Positions 1-9,334 of a stretch of 64,000 nt of DNA are shown one piece after another. Where the stretch lies: assembly GCA_030434875.1 (NCBI GenBank), contig JAUISW010000001.1, forward strand, positions 3,362,001 through 3,426,000, read 5' to 3'. The stretch is from Lachnospiraceae bacterium C1.1. Lineage in GTDB: Bacteria; Bacillota; Clostridia; Lachnospirales; Lachnospiraceae. Position 1 is the first letter of the stretch. Each line of letters starts with the position of its first letter. The position numbers were made by a program, and so were the translations under genes. The notes below the pieces were generated by a model. It saw only the letters and a program-made list of their open reading frames with translations. It ran no database searches and had not been told where the DNA came from.

Positions 1-221
1 TGATTGAGGTTGTTGCTGCAATAGCTTAGGAGCCTTACCATCTGCCGGATATCCGAAAGGTCAAGTGAGACAATATACCCGTCCAGTGACATCTTACGAA
101 GATAGGAGCTCAGGCTTATGACTCCAGCTTCTTTCATCTTTGCCCGGATACGGTTATATTCTTTTTCTGAGACACGGAAGTTTAACTGAATCTTTCTCTT
201 ACGATTCCATGGATCTGTCAT
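1..221 (-). CDS. MobC-like relaxosome protein (partial, runs off window)
   Basis: The 73 visible codons start at ATG 219-221 and encode a basic ribbon-helix-helix-type N-terminus (KRKIQLNFRVSEKEY) followed by a helix containing SLSSYLRKMSLDGY. This is the usual layout of plasmid MobC proteins, which help the relaxase bind and open the origin of transfer. The start overlaps the stop of the preceding gene (ATGA), so translation is probably coupled. The C-terminus and the expected relaxase gene lie beyond position 1. Function is assigned from family resemblance. Confidence 0.8.
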   Translation of the reverse strand, partial: MTDPWNRKRKIQLNFRVSEKEYNRIRAKMKEAGVISLSSYLRKMSLDGYIVSLDLSDIRQMVRLLSYCSNNLN

Positions 222-556
222 AGCTTGATTCTTTCTTCTTCCTCATAGACCGGAGGCTTGATAGGCGGAGCTGGTTTTTCTTTGCTTTCTTCCCTGAGCT
301 TCTTGATCACCGAGGCTTTTTTCTCGTTTTCCTCTTCTTCAATCTTAAGTGCTTCCTCCTTTTGCCTGTCTTTATCATCAGGAGTGTTGTTGATTATCCC
401 GTCAAACTGATTATCATTCTGCTCAACAGAATCTTCGACAGCACGAATATAGTTTTTCTTGCTCCAGAAGTCATTCATAGTTTCCTTTGCTGACTTTTCA
501 TCCGGATCTTCCGCTGCGAGACCGTTTACTTCATCCCATGCTTTTTCCTGTGCCAT
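218..556 (-). CDS. ICE conserved hypothetical protein, 112 aa
   Basis: I do not recognise this protein. It is short, hydrophilic and very rich in Glu and Lys, with a central acidic stretch that is probably coiled coil (about residues 60-90) and a Pro-rich segment near the end (APPIKPPVYEEEE). No signal peptide or membrane segment is visible. The ribosome site AGGAGG is formed by the last codons of topB, and the stop overlaps the mobC start, so it is translated between topoisomerase and MobC and may belong to the relaxosome. That role is inferred from position only. Confidence 0.75.
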   Translation of the reverse strand: MAQEKAWDEVNGLAAEDPDEKSAKETMNDFWSKKNYIRAVEDSVEQNDNQFDGIINNTPDDKDRQKEEALKIEEEENEKKASVIKKLREESKEKPAPPIKPPVYEEEERIKL

Positions 557-558
557 GA

Positions 559-2646
559 TTACCTCCTTTTCTTTGGCTGGTCAAATTCCATTTGAAACTG
601 TACCGAGCCACCATCTTTTGTGCTTAGGACAAAAGTTGCTGAGTAGGTGTTTCCGGTCTTTTTTGAGGTCAGATTAGAAACACGTACTTTACCGGTACTA
701 ATAAGATTCTCCGCCATATTTGAAGTGAACCTGCTTCCGATCTTCTTGAAATAAGCGTTATCTTTCCAGAGAGCAAATTTACAATCTCTGTTGCTGCAAA
801 AATAACCTTTGGTACGATCAACCACATCACCTCCACAATGAGGACATTTGCCGATTACTTCATCCCTGTTTTCATTTTTGGGAGGAAATAGAATCTCTGC
901 CCCATCCGGTTTCTTATAACTTGAAATGAGTTCATGGATCATATCATCGATATCATGCATAAATTGGTCCGCTGCATATTCTCCATGCTCGACCTGAAGC
1001 AGTTTTTGTTCCCAGTCAGCAGTAAGAGAAGCAGACTGTATCTGCTCAGGCATTACAGTTATCAATGCTTTTCCTTTATCCGTTGGAATCAGATATTTCG
1101 TTTTCTGATTTCCGGATCTTGTAATGAATCCGATACGAATGAGTTTTTCAATTACAGCAGCTCGTGTAGCTGGCGTGCCAAGTCCTTTTCTTTCTGCTTC
1201 ATCAGGTATCTCATTGGCACCTGCGTTCTCCATTGCTTTTAGGAGAGTATCTTCGGAGAAATGTTTCTTTGGCTCTGTCTGTCCGACCTTAACTAATGCA
1301 TCAGAAATAACTGCATTTTCACCGGCTGAATAATCCGGAATTACTATTTCAGGCTTTTCTTTTGATGAGCCAAAGTATTTCCGGAGATTTTTCCATCCTT
1401 CCTGCAGAACGGTCTTTCCTTTTGCCTTAAATTCATTGTCAGCACATGCAACGATCATCTCTGTTTCTGAGAAGATATGCGGTTCTCCGACAGCCATTAA
1501 AATCCGCTGCGATATGATGTCGAGTATAGAATATTCTCCCGGTGTAAGGGTAGATAAATCTGCATTTGCTACAGTTTTTGTTGGAATGATCGCATGATGG
1601 TCTGATACTTTACTGCTGTTGCAGACTTGAGCTATATTTACTTTTATTTCCACATCAGGCGCAAAATGAACTTTTAGGGATTCGATAAGTCCCGGTATCA
1701 TGCTTTCCATATCGTTTGTCAGATACCTTGCATCTGTTCTGGGATAAGTTACGAGTTTCTTTTCATAAAGGCTCTGGGTGTAATCCAGCGTCTGCTGAGC
1801 GGTAAAACCATAGATTCTGTTTGCATCTCTCTGAAGGGAAGTAAGATCATACAGAAGCGGCGGCTTTTCAGTTCGTTTCTTATTTTTAACATCTTTGATC
1901 TGCACTGATCCTATATTTTTACAGGTTTCAGCAAGTGCTTTAGCTTCCTGCTCATTTTTGAACTTTTTGGAAGAAAATTCTGCACCTGCGACATTTAGTA
2001 CAACAGTATAAAAGTTTTCTTTTCTGAATGCCGCGATCTCTGCTTCGCGTTCTACGGTCATTGCAAGTGTGGGAGTCATAACCCGCCCAACATTAAGTGT
2101 CTGACCGTATAGGACTGTAAAAAATCTGGTCGCATTGATTCCTACGATCCAGTCTGCACGCTCTCTGCAAAGAGCCGCTTTATACAGATCATCATAATCT
2201 GATGATGGTCTTAAAGAATCAAATCCTTCCCTTATGGCAGAGTCTTCCATTGAAGATATCCATAATCTTTCAAAAGGCTTCTTGCAGTTTGCATGATGAT
2301 ATACGAGACGGAAGATAAGTTCACCTTCGCGTCCGGCATCACATGCTGCGACAAGACTCTCAACATCACTTCTTTCCATGAGTGTTTTGAGGATGGCATA
2401 TTGCTTCTTTGTGGAATCCGATACCTGATATTTCCAACTTTCCGGAATTATCGGGAGGTCATCTATATTCCATTTGCCGTACCTGTCTTCATAAGTCTGT
2501 GGTTCAGCTAACTCAATCAGATGTCCGACACACCAACTGACAATATATCCGTTTCCTTCCAAATATCCATCTTTACGTTTATCTGCTCCGATCACTTTTG
2601 CTATGGAATGTGCGACCGAAGGCTTTTCTGCTATTACTAATTTCAT
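559..2646 (-). CDS. topB: DNA topoisomerase III (type IA), ICE-encoded
   Basis: A 695-aa type IA topoisomerase. The Toprim domain starts at MKLVIAEKPSVA and carries the acidic motif DAGREGE at residues 103-109. The catalytic tyrosine is Tyr301 in LVTYPRTDARYL. A C-terminal Cys4 zinc-ribbon (CPHCGG ... CSNRDC, about residues 605-630) would bind single-stranded DNA. The enzyme relaxes or decatenates DNA, presumably during conjugative DNA processing. Length and domain order fit the TopB copies carried by clostridial conjugative elements. It lies 10 nt downstream of the ArdC-like gene with its own GGAGGG site. All active-site motifs are intact. Confidence 0.95.
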   Translation of the reverse strand: MKLVIAEKPSVAHSIAKVIGADKRKDGYLEGNGYIVSWCVGHLIELAEPQTYEDRYGKWNIDDLPIIPESWKYQVSDSTKKQYAILKTLMERSDVESLVAACDAGREGELIFRLVYHHANCKKPFERLWISSMEDSAIREGFDSLRPSSDYDDLYKAALCRERADWIVGINATRFFTVLYGQTLNVGRVMTPTLAMTVEREAEIAAFRKENFYTVVLNVAGAEFSSKKFKNEQEAKALAETCKNIGSVQIKDVKNKKRTEKPPLLYDLTSLQRDANRIYGFTAQQTLDYTQSLYEKKLVTYPRTDARYLTNDMESMIPGLIESLKVHFAPDVEIKVNIAQVCNSSKVSDHHAIIPTKTVANADLSTLTPGEYSILDIISQRILMAVGEPHIFSETEMIVACADNEFKAKGKTVLQEGWKNLRKYFGSSKEKPEIVIPDYSAGENAVISDALVKVGQTEPKKHFSEDTLLKAMENAGANEIPDEAERKGLGTPATRAAVIEKLIRIGFITRSGNQKTKYLIPTDKGKALITVMPEQIQSASLTADWEQKLLQVEHGEYAADQFMHDIDDMIHELISSYKKPDGAEILFPPKNENRDEVIGKCPHCGGDVVDRTKGYFCSNRDCKFALWKDNAYFKKIGSRFTSNMAENLISTGKVRVSNLTSKKTGNTYSATFVLSTKDGGSVQFQMEFDQPKKRR

Positions 2647-2656
2647 CTGTCCCTCC

Positions 2657-3673
2657 TCATAATACCGGTGCCATTTCAGGCTTTTTTTGACCTGATGTTA
2701 TAGCCGGAGCTTTATCCTTTTGCTCATGAAGAATGCGTATGACGGAAATCTTTTCTTCTCTTTCAAGTCTGGTATCAATCTCACGGATCAGTTCACTTGC
2801 TGCTGTTTTGATAGTATCCAGTGATGACTTCAACTCTTTCATTTCTTTACCCGAAGACCAGCCGGCAATATATCCGAATGAGTAGTCGGAAGTATCTATG
2901 CCGTAGTGCTGACAAACTGTATAAGCGACACTTTCTGCCTCTACTTCTTTAGTATTCCGGTCTTTTGGAAAAACTTTGTCTTTGTCAGCAATATCCTTAT
3001 AATCTATTGAATGAAGTTTTGCATGAGCTATTTCATGAATAAGGGTTTTTACAGTTTGAAGCTGACTCATGTTCTTCTGGATGGCAATCCTATTTTCCTC
3101 TGTATCGAAATATCCCTTTGCACTGGATCTAATATCTTCAAAACTTATAGGAACCGGGCTGCTTTCCTCCAAAGCATCAAGTATCCTGTCAAATCCCTCT
3201 ACATTACCGGTTAGCTCGTTTACTGCTATGCTAGGAAGTTCTTTCCCCTCTGTCTGACTCACATCAAATACAGTTGCAATCCGGAAGGATGCTCTGTCAA
3301 CTTCAACGGTTTCCTTTTCGGGTTTACCGTCAGATCCTATTATTGCCTTACCTGTCATGGGATCTTTCTTTTCTTTTTCCATCTTTACCTTATAAGGTGT
3401 CGGAGCCAGAATCTTTATTCCCTTTTCGCCTTTTTTTACAAAACGCCCATGATCTTTTTGCCATGACTGATAACCAGCAACAAGCGTTGCATCAGGTCTT
3501 TGCATTGCGATCAGTATGGTATTGTTCAAAGAATAGTTATGAAATTTGGACATACATTTGAGATAATTTTTATAGTTTTCACTTTCAAATATTTCCTGAA
3601 CCCCTTTTTCAAGCTTATCTGTAATGTCTTTCATTATCTCTTCATGCGATTTTTCACTATATTTCTTCTTCAT
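2657..3673 (-). CDS. ArdC-like anti-restriction / ssDNA-binding protein with zincin motif
   Basis: A 338-aa protein. Residues 1-100 match the ArdC N-terminal ssDNA-binding domain (NYLKCMSKFHNYSLNNTILI, then the GYQSWQKDHGRFVKKGEKGI block). The C-terminal half has an HEIAH zinc-metallopeptidase motif at residues 213-217, as in the IrrE/ImmA-like half of ArdC. Family members protect incoming single-stranded DNA from restriction. I chose ATG 3671-3673 because AAAGGAGAAGG lies directly upstream; an upstream in-frame ATG lacks this. A terminator-like hairpin (3707-3729) precedes the ribosome site. Confidence 0.85.
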   Translation of the reverse strand: MKKKYSEKSHEEIMKDITDKLEKGVQEIFESENYKNYLKCMSKFHNYSLNNTILIAMQRPDATLVAGYQSWQKDHGRFVKKGEKGIKILAPTPYKVKMEKEKKDPMTGKAIIGSDGKPEKETVEVDRASFRIATVFDVSQTEGKELPSIAVNELTGNVEGFDRILDALEESSPVPISFEDIRSSAKGYFDTEENRIAIQKNMSQLQTVKTLIHEIAHAKLHSIDYKDIADKDKVFPKDRNTKEVEAESVAYTVCQHYGIDTSDYSFGYIAGWSSGKEMKELKSSLDTIKTAASELIREIDTRLEREEKISVIRILHEQKDKAPAITSGQKKPEMAPVL

Positions 3674-3706
3674 GCCTTCTCCTTTCTGCATCGTGCGAAG
3701 CATAAT

Positions 3707-3729
3707 AAAAGCCTCATGTGCTGCATGAG
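3707..3729 (-). terminator. Terminator-like hairpin before the ArdC-like gene
   Basis: On the minus strand, CTCATG-loop-CATGAG (3713-3729) is followed by TTTT, 34 nt before the ArdC start codon. A second hairpin, AGAGCGG-gaaa-CCGCTCT, sits at 3760-3779 just after the DUF4366 stop. Confidence 0.5.
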
Positions 3730-3785
3730 ACTATGTATCAGGAGATTATTTCTATGTAACAGAGCGGTTTCCCGCTCTGCTTGAA

Positions 3786-4472
3786 TCACTCGTCTGTTTC
3801 AGAATCGTCGTCTGTTTCTTCAGGTGTCGTATCAGGATATTCAAATTCCTCATCTTCATCGACATAATCGAGATCAGGATCAGGCTTTCTGCTCTCAGCC
3901 TTACGCTTTTCCTTAGCCTGGTAGATGAAATAAGCACCGATTCCGCCAAATACCGCAAGAAGAAGTATCAGAGCAGGAATAGGATTTTTCTTCTTTGTGT
4001 CCTTTTCAGGTTCTTCCTTTGCGGGCTTTTCAGGGACATTCTCACTAACAGTCTCTTTCTTAGTGCTGGTGTATGCCTCGATTTCATCATCTTCCATGAG
4101 TTTTAAGAGATCTGACTCATCGACAAGATTCATGAAGTGGACATTCTCATTGCCGTTCTTATCACGGTCAATAACGATATAGAAGTAATTCCCCTTCTTT
4201 GATACGACTGTGATGAACTGTTTTCCCGGCTCATTAGGACTTCCGATATCATCTACCAGAGTCATGTTTCCTTCAGGTGTATAAGGAGTAGGCTCCCTGT
4301 CTTCATCATCTACTACAGGAATCTCTGTAGGCAAAATATCTGTTTCAGATACGGATGCCGGATCATCTCCATGTGCAAATACCGGAATGCTTCCGGCTCC
4401 CATGCTTATGATTCCTGCAAGAACTCCAGCTGCGATACGGACACTTAAGCTTCTCATCTTATTCTTCATCAT
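3786..4472 (-). CDS. DUF4366 / CD1107-family mobile element protein (secreted, membrane-anchored)
   Basis: About 228 aa. The N-terminus (MRSLSVRIAAGVLAGIISMGAG...VFAHG) is a signal peptide. An extracellular domain follows, with FITVVSKKGNYFYIVIDRD near the centre, a marker of the DUF4366 family. A Lys/Glu-rich linker, one transmembrane helix (PIPALILLLAVFGGIGAYFI) and a short acidic cytoplasmic tail complete it. Proteins of this family sit beside DUF4315 in Tn1549-type elements; their function is unknown, perhaps at the cell surface end of the transfer channel. Start 4472 is chosen from AGAAGG upstream; it overlaps the DUF4315 gene by 14 nt. Confidence 0.85.
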   Translation of the reverse strand: MMKNKMRSLSVRIAAGVLAGIISMGAGSIPVFAHGDDPASVSETDILPTEIPVVDDEDREPTPYTPEGNMTLVDDIGSPNEPGKQFITVVSKKGNYFYIVIDRDKNGNENVHFMNLVDESDLLKLMEDDEIEAYTSTKKETVSENVPEKPAKEEPEKDTKKKNPIPALILLLAVFGGIGAYFIYQAKEKRKAESRKPDPDLDYVDEDEEFEYPDTTPEETDDDSETDE

Positions 4473-4734
4473 CTGAACCTTCTTTCTGTGCTGCTGCACT
4501 GTTGATTGCCTCAAGATAGTTGTTTTCAGTCTGTGGTAAAGCGTTCCTCGACCTTTCGATCAGAATAGCCAGAGCTTCAGGAGTAAGATTGGCTTTCGCC
4601 ACGATATCCTGAATCTCTGTATTTCTGACTTCACGGTATTTGTTTTCAAGTTCCTTTATTTTTTCATCTATTGCAGCGCGTCTCTGCTTAGCTTTTGCGA
4701 TTTCATCTGCAATCTTTTCAAGTCTTTCAGACAT
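4459..4734 (-). CDS. DUF4315 family protein
   Basis: A 91-aa, almost fully helical, charged protein. The coiled-coil N-terminal half is RLEKIADEIAKAKQRRAAID..., followed by the EIQDIVAKANLTPEALAILI segment typical of DUF4315, a family found in clostridial conjugative elements next to DUF4366. No membrane segment is visible. The gene starts 12 nt after the NlpC/P60 gene, with AGAAAGGAGCAG as ribosome site, and overlaps the next gene. Function unknown; probably a cytoplasmic helper of the transfer module. Confidence 0.85.
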   Translation of the reverse strand: MSERLEKIADEIAKAKQRRAAIDEKIKELENKYREVRNTEIQDIVAKANLTPEALAILIERSRNALPQTENNYLEAINSAAAQKEGSDDEE

Positions 4735-4746
4735 TCTGCTCCTTTC

Positions 4747-6462
4747 TCAGCGTACAAGTCTTCCAAAAGTCAGGAAGTGCTCGCGCCAGTAACTCGTATT
4801 GATGCTGGAATATTTTATGGGATTTCCGCAATGGATCATCATGCCACCACCAAGATATATGCCTACATGACTTGCTCCTTTCGTTGCATAAGTTTTCTCG
4901 AAAAATACAAGATCACCGGGCTTTGCTTCCGATGAACTGATCCTGTTACACTTGGCAAGAAGACCGTTTGCTGTGGTCCTTCCTACATTTCCAAATCCGG
5001 AATGATTGATACACCAGCAGACATAGCCTGAACAGTCAAACCCTTCAGACGGAGTGGAGCCTCCCCAGACATATTCCATGCCGAGGTACTTTTTTGCTTC
5101 ATTTATGAGAGCCGCTACCTGTTCATCCGTCATCGCATCACCGGGCACCCTGTAGTCATCATCCCCTGGATCGGTCGGGTTATCAGGAACATATACATCT
5201 TCTGCAAAGAGATAATCACGGTTTCCTTTAGTCTGTTTCAGGATTTCATAACGCTGCCTTTCCTGATCATCAAGTCCTATTTCTTCCGCTGCACCGTCGA
5301 TTCCCTTGTTTTCAAGCTTTACTATAAGGACTTTCCATGAGTAAGGCTGCCGTTCAACCGTGCCGTCTTCCTTTGTGACATTTCTATAGCGTGTTTCTGT
5401 GACTGCACGGATTGTCAGTTTATACTGTGCTTCACATATCCGCCTTATAAGTGTCTGTGCCTCTGCTCTTGTATAGTCTTCAAGTTTCACGGTAAGAAGT
5501 GCGGCAAGTTCATAAGGATCATGACCAATTTCATCGAGATCATATCTGTATTCGTCGTATCCGGGATTATCGCGTGCCACCCGATCAACTTTCTTTCTCA
5601 CCTTTTCTTCCAGTTTTTTATAGTCTTTATCCGTTCGGACTATATCTCCGTCCTTTGCGGTATAGGAAGTTGTGACAACCGTGCCGTTACCTGCAAAGGG
5701 AAGAATGGTTATCATGAATATCCCGAATCCGATAAGGAGTACCAGGAGGATAACAACCACCAGAACGACGATCAGAACCGGACTGCTTTCTGCAGCTGCG
5801 ACCTCAGTTCCTGCCACAACTGCCTCTCCTGTGGTCTCGACTATTGCAGTACCGCCTTCTGCAACTGCACCTTCAACATCTCCTGCGGCACTGGCACCGA
5901 TATCCGCTTCCGGACCTGCCGCATCACCTCCTCCTGCAGCCTGAGCCTGTATCTTTGCCTTGATCCCTTTCTTCTGGAAGAATTTTGAAAGCCTATTACA
6001 GATATCATTTGGAACATCTTCTGATGGCTTAAATGCTTTGTCAGGTCTTTTCTTATCAATTGCTTTGTTGATGAGATCAGCCTCTTTTGCTTTCTTTGCC
6101 TGATATTCCCACTCCGTCATTTCTTCAAGTTTCCTGCTGTTCATGCCCTGCCTGATCTTGCGTGAAGCGTATAATGCGGTATCATCCATGAGATCGAAGG
6201 TATCTGATGCAATATCATTTCCGCGGCTGTTTTCTCTCGTTTCTCTGTATTCCTGATCATTGATAACGGACTTCCATCGGTTCTTTCTGCCAAATCTCTG
6301 CTCTATCACGCGACCGGATGCCCTGTCATAGATAAGCTTTCTTCCGGCTTTTTTGCTTTTTTCCGGTTTTGGAGCTTCTTTCCTTATTGCCGATTCGCGG
6401 AATCCCTTTTCTTTTAGATCCTCCTGTGAAAACCGGAGGTGCTTTGTTTTTTGTTTCTTCAT
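4747..6462 (-). CDS. CD1108-type NlpC/P60 cell-wall hydrolase of the conjugation apparatus
   Basis: A 571-aa protein with a long basic cytoplasmic N-terminus (about 1-165), an Ala/Gly-rich linker, one strong transmembrane helix (SSPVLIVVLVVVILLVLLIGFGIFMI, roughly 225-255), an extracellular alpha-helical region, and a C-terminal NlpC/P60 peptidase domain (about 445-571). The catalytic Cys is in GFDCSGY, the His in ASHVGIYLGGG, and a further IHCGNP motif follows. It should cut peptidoglycan peptides locally so that the secretion channel can pass the wall, the VirB1-like role. It sits directly downstream of virB4, separated by a hairpin with a T-tract. Confidence 0.9.
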   Translation of the reverse strand: MKKQKTKHLRFSQEDLKEKGFRESAIRKEAPKPEKSKKAGRKLIYDRASGRVIEQRFGRKNRWKSVINDQEYRETRENSRGNDIASDTFDLMDDTALYASRKIRQGMNSRKLEEMTEWEYQAKKAKEADLINKAIDKKRPDKAFKPSEDVPNDICNRLSKFFQKKGIKAKIQAQAAGGGDAAGPEADIGASAAGDVEGAVAEGGTAIVETTGEAVVAGTEVAAAESSPVLIVVLVVVILLVLLIGFGIFMITILPFAGNGTVVTTSYTAKDGDIVRTDKDYKKLEEKVRKKVDRVARDNPGYDEYRYDLDEIGHDPYELAALLTVKLEDYTRAEAQTLIRRICEAQYKLTIRAVTETRYRNVTKEDGTVERQPYSWKVLIVKLENKGIDGAAEEIGLDDQERQRYEILKQTKGNRDYLFAEDVYVPDNPTDPGDDDYRVPGDAMTDEQVAALINEAKKYLGMEYVWGGSTPSEGFDCSGYVCWCINHSGFGNVGRTTANGLLAKCNRISSSEAKPGDLVFFEKTYATKGASHVGIYLGGGMMIHCGNPIKYSSINTSYWREHFLTFGRLVR

Positions 6463-6476
6463 CCATAAGCCCTTTC

Positions 6477-6510
6477 AAAAAAGCGGCTGTGAGATAGTTC
6501 CCACAACCGC
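6477..6510 (-). terminator. Terminator-like hairpin between virB4 and the NlpC/P60 gene
   Basis: On the minus strand GGCGGTTGTGGG pairs with CACAGCCGC and is followed by TTTTTT. The next start codon is 15 nt further on, so this is an intra-operon attenuator-like position. Confidence 0.7.
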
Positions 6511-6519
6511 CTGATACAA

Positions 6520-8964
6520 TCACTGTTTATTCTGTTCTGCGACCTCGGATAACTTGGTCGTCATAATGCGATAGAGTTCAAGATCTGTCGGGAAGTGATC
6601 TACGAACGGAAGGATAACTGAACCATAGAACAGAAGACCTTCACCTGCTCCGGAATGTGTTACATAAGAGAGCTGATGCGGTGATATATTCAGTGCTTTC
6701 GCCAGGATCTCCCTGTCACCGGATGCCTGGTTGAGCATATAAATATAGTCGCTGTTCTCAAAGATATTCTCTACCTCGCGGGAAGAAAGAAGATCTTTGA
6801 CGTTCTGTGTGATGCCTGTCGGAATACCTCCCCACTTACGGAATCTCTTCCAGATTTCAATGGAGTATGCTGCCGTCTGTTCCTCTTTCAAAAGGAGGTG
6901 AAACTCATCAATATAATATCTGGTGGTCTTTCCTTCGGCACGGTTTGCAGTAACTCTTCCCCATACCTGATCCTGCACTATCAGCATTCCTATCTTCTTA
7001 AGCTGTTTTCCAAGTTCCTTAATGTTGTAGCAGACAATGCGGTTACTGATATCAACGTTGGTCCTGTGATTGAAGACATTGAGTGAGCCGGATACATAGA
7101 TTTCAAGGGCTGTTGCCACATGGTGGGCTTCCTTTTCATCCTGTTTTAAGAGCTCGTTATAAAGGTCTTCAAGTATAGGCATGTTTTCCGGAGTCGGATT
7201 TTCAAAATACTTCCGATAGATTTTGTGGATGCAGCGATCTATCACTGTCTTTTCTACCGGCTGTAAACCTTCCTTACCACCTACTATCAGCTCACATAAG
7301 GAAAGAATGAAATCTGCCTTAAGTGCGATCGGGTTATCATCATCAGAATAATTCATGTTGATATCCATAGGATTGATATACTGCGTTGATGTCGGGCTGA
7401 TATTGATCACCTGTCCGTTGAACTTCTTTACAATGGCAAGGTACTCGGCTTCCGGATCGCAGATCATGATATCGTCATCAGTAAGAAGAACGACATTTGC
7501 GATCTCTCTTTTTGCCGCAAAGGATTTACCTGCACCGGGAGTTCCGAGGATCAGTCCGTTCGGATTCTTAAGTTCTTTCCTGTCAACCATAATGATGTTG
7601 TTGGAAAGAGCGTTAAGACCGCAGTATAGTGATTCACCGTCCACCTGAAATAATTCCTGCGTTGTGAACGGTATGAATATTGCGGTACTGCTTGTGGTAA
7701 GTCCTCTCTGGATCTCGATCTCGTTATTTGCCAGTGGAAGTGAACTCATAAGTCCCTGTTCCTGCTGGAAATCAAGGCGGCGAAGCTCGCAGTTATGCTT
7801 CTGGGCAATACTTGAAGCCTGAAAGATATTGTTATCAAGTTCCTGCTTCGTTCTGCCGGTATTCATTACAAGAAATGTCACGAGGAACATCCTCTCATTC
7901 TGCGTCTGGAGTTCTTTAAGAAGATTCTTTGCATCATTGCCGTAAGTTGCCAGGTCAGAAGGAATGATATCCATATCATATCCTGCACGTACTGCTTTTT
8001 TCTGTTCCTCTATCTTGCTTCTGTCGAGCTCGGTGATAGTGTGTTTTACATTTTTTATGGCAGTGGTTTGATCCACGGACTGCACATGCATGGTTACGAT
8101 CTGGCTTGAATCCATGCCAAGGAAATCCCTGAGCATCTGGTCTGAAAGATCTGATGCCGTTATCTGCAAAAATGACATAGATGCAAATAATTCTCCGATC
8201 TTGAAGTATTTCCCATTCTTAAATTCAAATGAATTCGGAGCAATGAAGTCCTTAACAGAAAGCCCGGAATTAACGAGCCATTTCCAGTCAAAGCAGAACT
8301 TCTCATCATTTCCAAGATGGAACATGGAATGCATGAGTTTCAGACGATCCTTACCATCAAGAGGTTTTGCCTGCACTCCAAGCCTTCTGAAGTTATTCAT
8401 AAGGTCTGTCTCGATGTGCATGAGTCTCGGTTTTGCAGCCTTCATACTTGTTGCTTCGATACCGAAAGTAAGGAATTTTGTCTTTGTAAGTCCGTTATTA
8501 CCCTGTGAAAGCTGACGTTTGAGCATCTGGGAGTATTCGGCTCTGACACTGTTAAAACCATCATTTTTCGGAGGGATCATGATACTCTTTTCAAAGTCTT
8601 CCTCATCGGTACTCATGTTAAGAAAGGAAAGTTCGAACTTTACGCTGGAATCGAAGAAATTCAGGAATCCGCACCATTCATCAAAGATAGCTGACTTTTC
8701 TTCCTGTGTTGCCAGCTGGTAATTTATATCCTGGAACTGTACTGTCTTTGTGTAATAGCCGCTCTTAACACGGCAGATACCGTCCTGAAACATCCTGTCA
8801 AACGGTATGGACTGTTGTGCAGTTCTCGGAATGCCATCATTCCTTCTTGCCTTTCTTACGATCTCACGGACTTTTTTACGATCTGCTCTGTTGAGGTGCT
8901 GCGGCATCCTGATATCATCAATATCTCTTTTTCTTACGAAGAGCTTTTTCAGAATTTCTGACAA
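6520..8964 (-). CDS. VirB4/TraE-type conjugation ATPase
   Basis: An 814-aa cytoplasmic ATPase that powers the type IV secretion channel. Walker A is GTPGAGKS at residues 474-481, and the Walker B/DE box is in TTRYYIDEFHLLL, followed by the conserved GGIPTGITQNVKDLL. The N-terminal 440 residues are the usual VirB4 N-domain. The first codon is TTG (8962-8964), preceded by AGAGAGG; it overlaps the prgI gene by 47 nt, and PrgI-VirB4 adjacency is standard in Firmicutes conjugative elements. Complete and without frameshift. Confidence 0.95.
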   Translation of the reverse strand: MSEILKKLFVRKRDIDDIRMPQHLNRADRKKVREIVRKARRNDGIPRTAQQSIPFDRMFQDGICRVKSGYYTKTVQFQDINYQLATQEEKSAIFDEWCGFLNFFDSSVKFELSFLNMSTDEEDFEKSIMIPPKNDGFNSVRAEYSQMLKRQLSQGNNGLTKTKFLTFGIEATSMKAAKPRLMHIETDLMNNFRRLGVQAKPLDGKDRLKLMHSMFHLGNDEKFCFDWKWLVNSGLSVKDFIAPNSFEFKNGKYFKIGELFASMSFLQITASDLSDQMLRDFLGMDSSQIVTMHVQSVDQTTAIKNVKHTITELDRSKIEEQKKAVRAGYDMDIIPSDLATYGNDAKNLLKELQTQNERMFLVTFLVMNTGRTKQELDNNIFQASSIAQKHNCELRRLDFQQEQGLMSSLPLANNEIEIQRGLTTSSTAIFIPFTTQELFQVDGESLYCGLNALSNNIIMVDRKELKNPNGLILGTPGAGKSFAAKREIANVVLLTDDDIMICDPEAEYLAIVKKFNGQVINISPTSTQYINPMDINMNYSDDDNPIALKADFILSLCELIVGGKEGLQPVEKTVIDRCIHKIYRKYFENPTPENMPILEDLYNELLKQDEKEAHHVATALEIYVSGSLNVFNHRTNVDISNRIVCYNIKELGKQLKKIGMLIVQDQVWGRVTANRAEGKTTRYYIDEFHLLLKEEQTAAYSIEIWKRFRKWGGIPTGITQNVKDLLSSREVENIFENSDYIYMLNQASGDREILAKALNISPHQLSYVTHSGAGEGLLFYGSVILPFVDHFPTDLELYRIMTTKLSEVAEQNKQ

Positions 8965-9319
8965 TTTTATCTACCTCTCTTTCTGCTTTATATTCGCGCA
9001 TCATTGCTGCGTAGTAATTGTCGTTCTTATAAGGTCTTACCTTCGGTCTGATGACCATTGCTTCAATATAGTGAGAGAACAGCGTTTCCAGAAACATTCC
9101 GTTTTTCTCGTATAGTGCAAGGAAAAACATCGGCATCATAACGACTATCATGATGATCGATGCTACCTGCACGTTACAGAAATGCTTTACAAGAAAAAAT
9201 GACGGTATTCCGATGACTGCTGCCACAGAGAAGCAGATGATCTGTCTTTTTGTCAGATTAAAGGCAACCTTTGTTTTGACCTGCGTTAGATCACGCGGTA
9301 CAGGGATATAAGCTGCCAT
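8918..9319 (-). CDS. PrgI family conjugation membrane protein
   Basis: A 133-aa protein with the PrgI signature at the N-terminus (YIPVPRDLTQVKTKVAFNLTKRQ), two close transmembrane helices (about 30-75) and a basic cytoplasmic tail ending in KKKRY. PrgI proteins are VirB3-like parts of Gram-positive secretion channels, usually encoded just before VirB4. AAGGAGG lies at good distance before ATG 9317-9319. The 3' end overlaps virB4 by 47 nt. Confidence 0.9.
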   Translation of the reverse strand: MAAYIPVPRDLTQVKTKVAFNLTKRQIICFSVAAVIGIPSFFLVKHFCNVQVASIIMIVVMMPMFFLALYEKNGMFLETLFSHYIEAMVIRPKVRPYKNDNYYAAMMREYKAEREVDKIVRNSEKALRKKKRY

Positions 9320-9334
9320 TACGGTTTTCCTCCT

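Noticed and set aside
5521..5988. 155-aa plus-strand open frame inside the NlpC/P60 gene region
   Set aside because: It is the complement of a well-supported conjugation gene, has Cys-rich low-complexity translation and no ribosome site.
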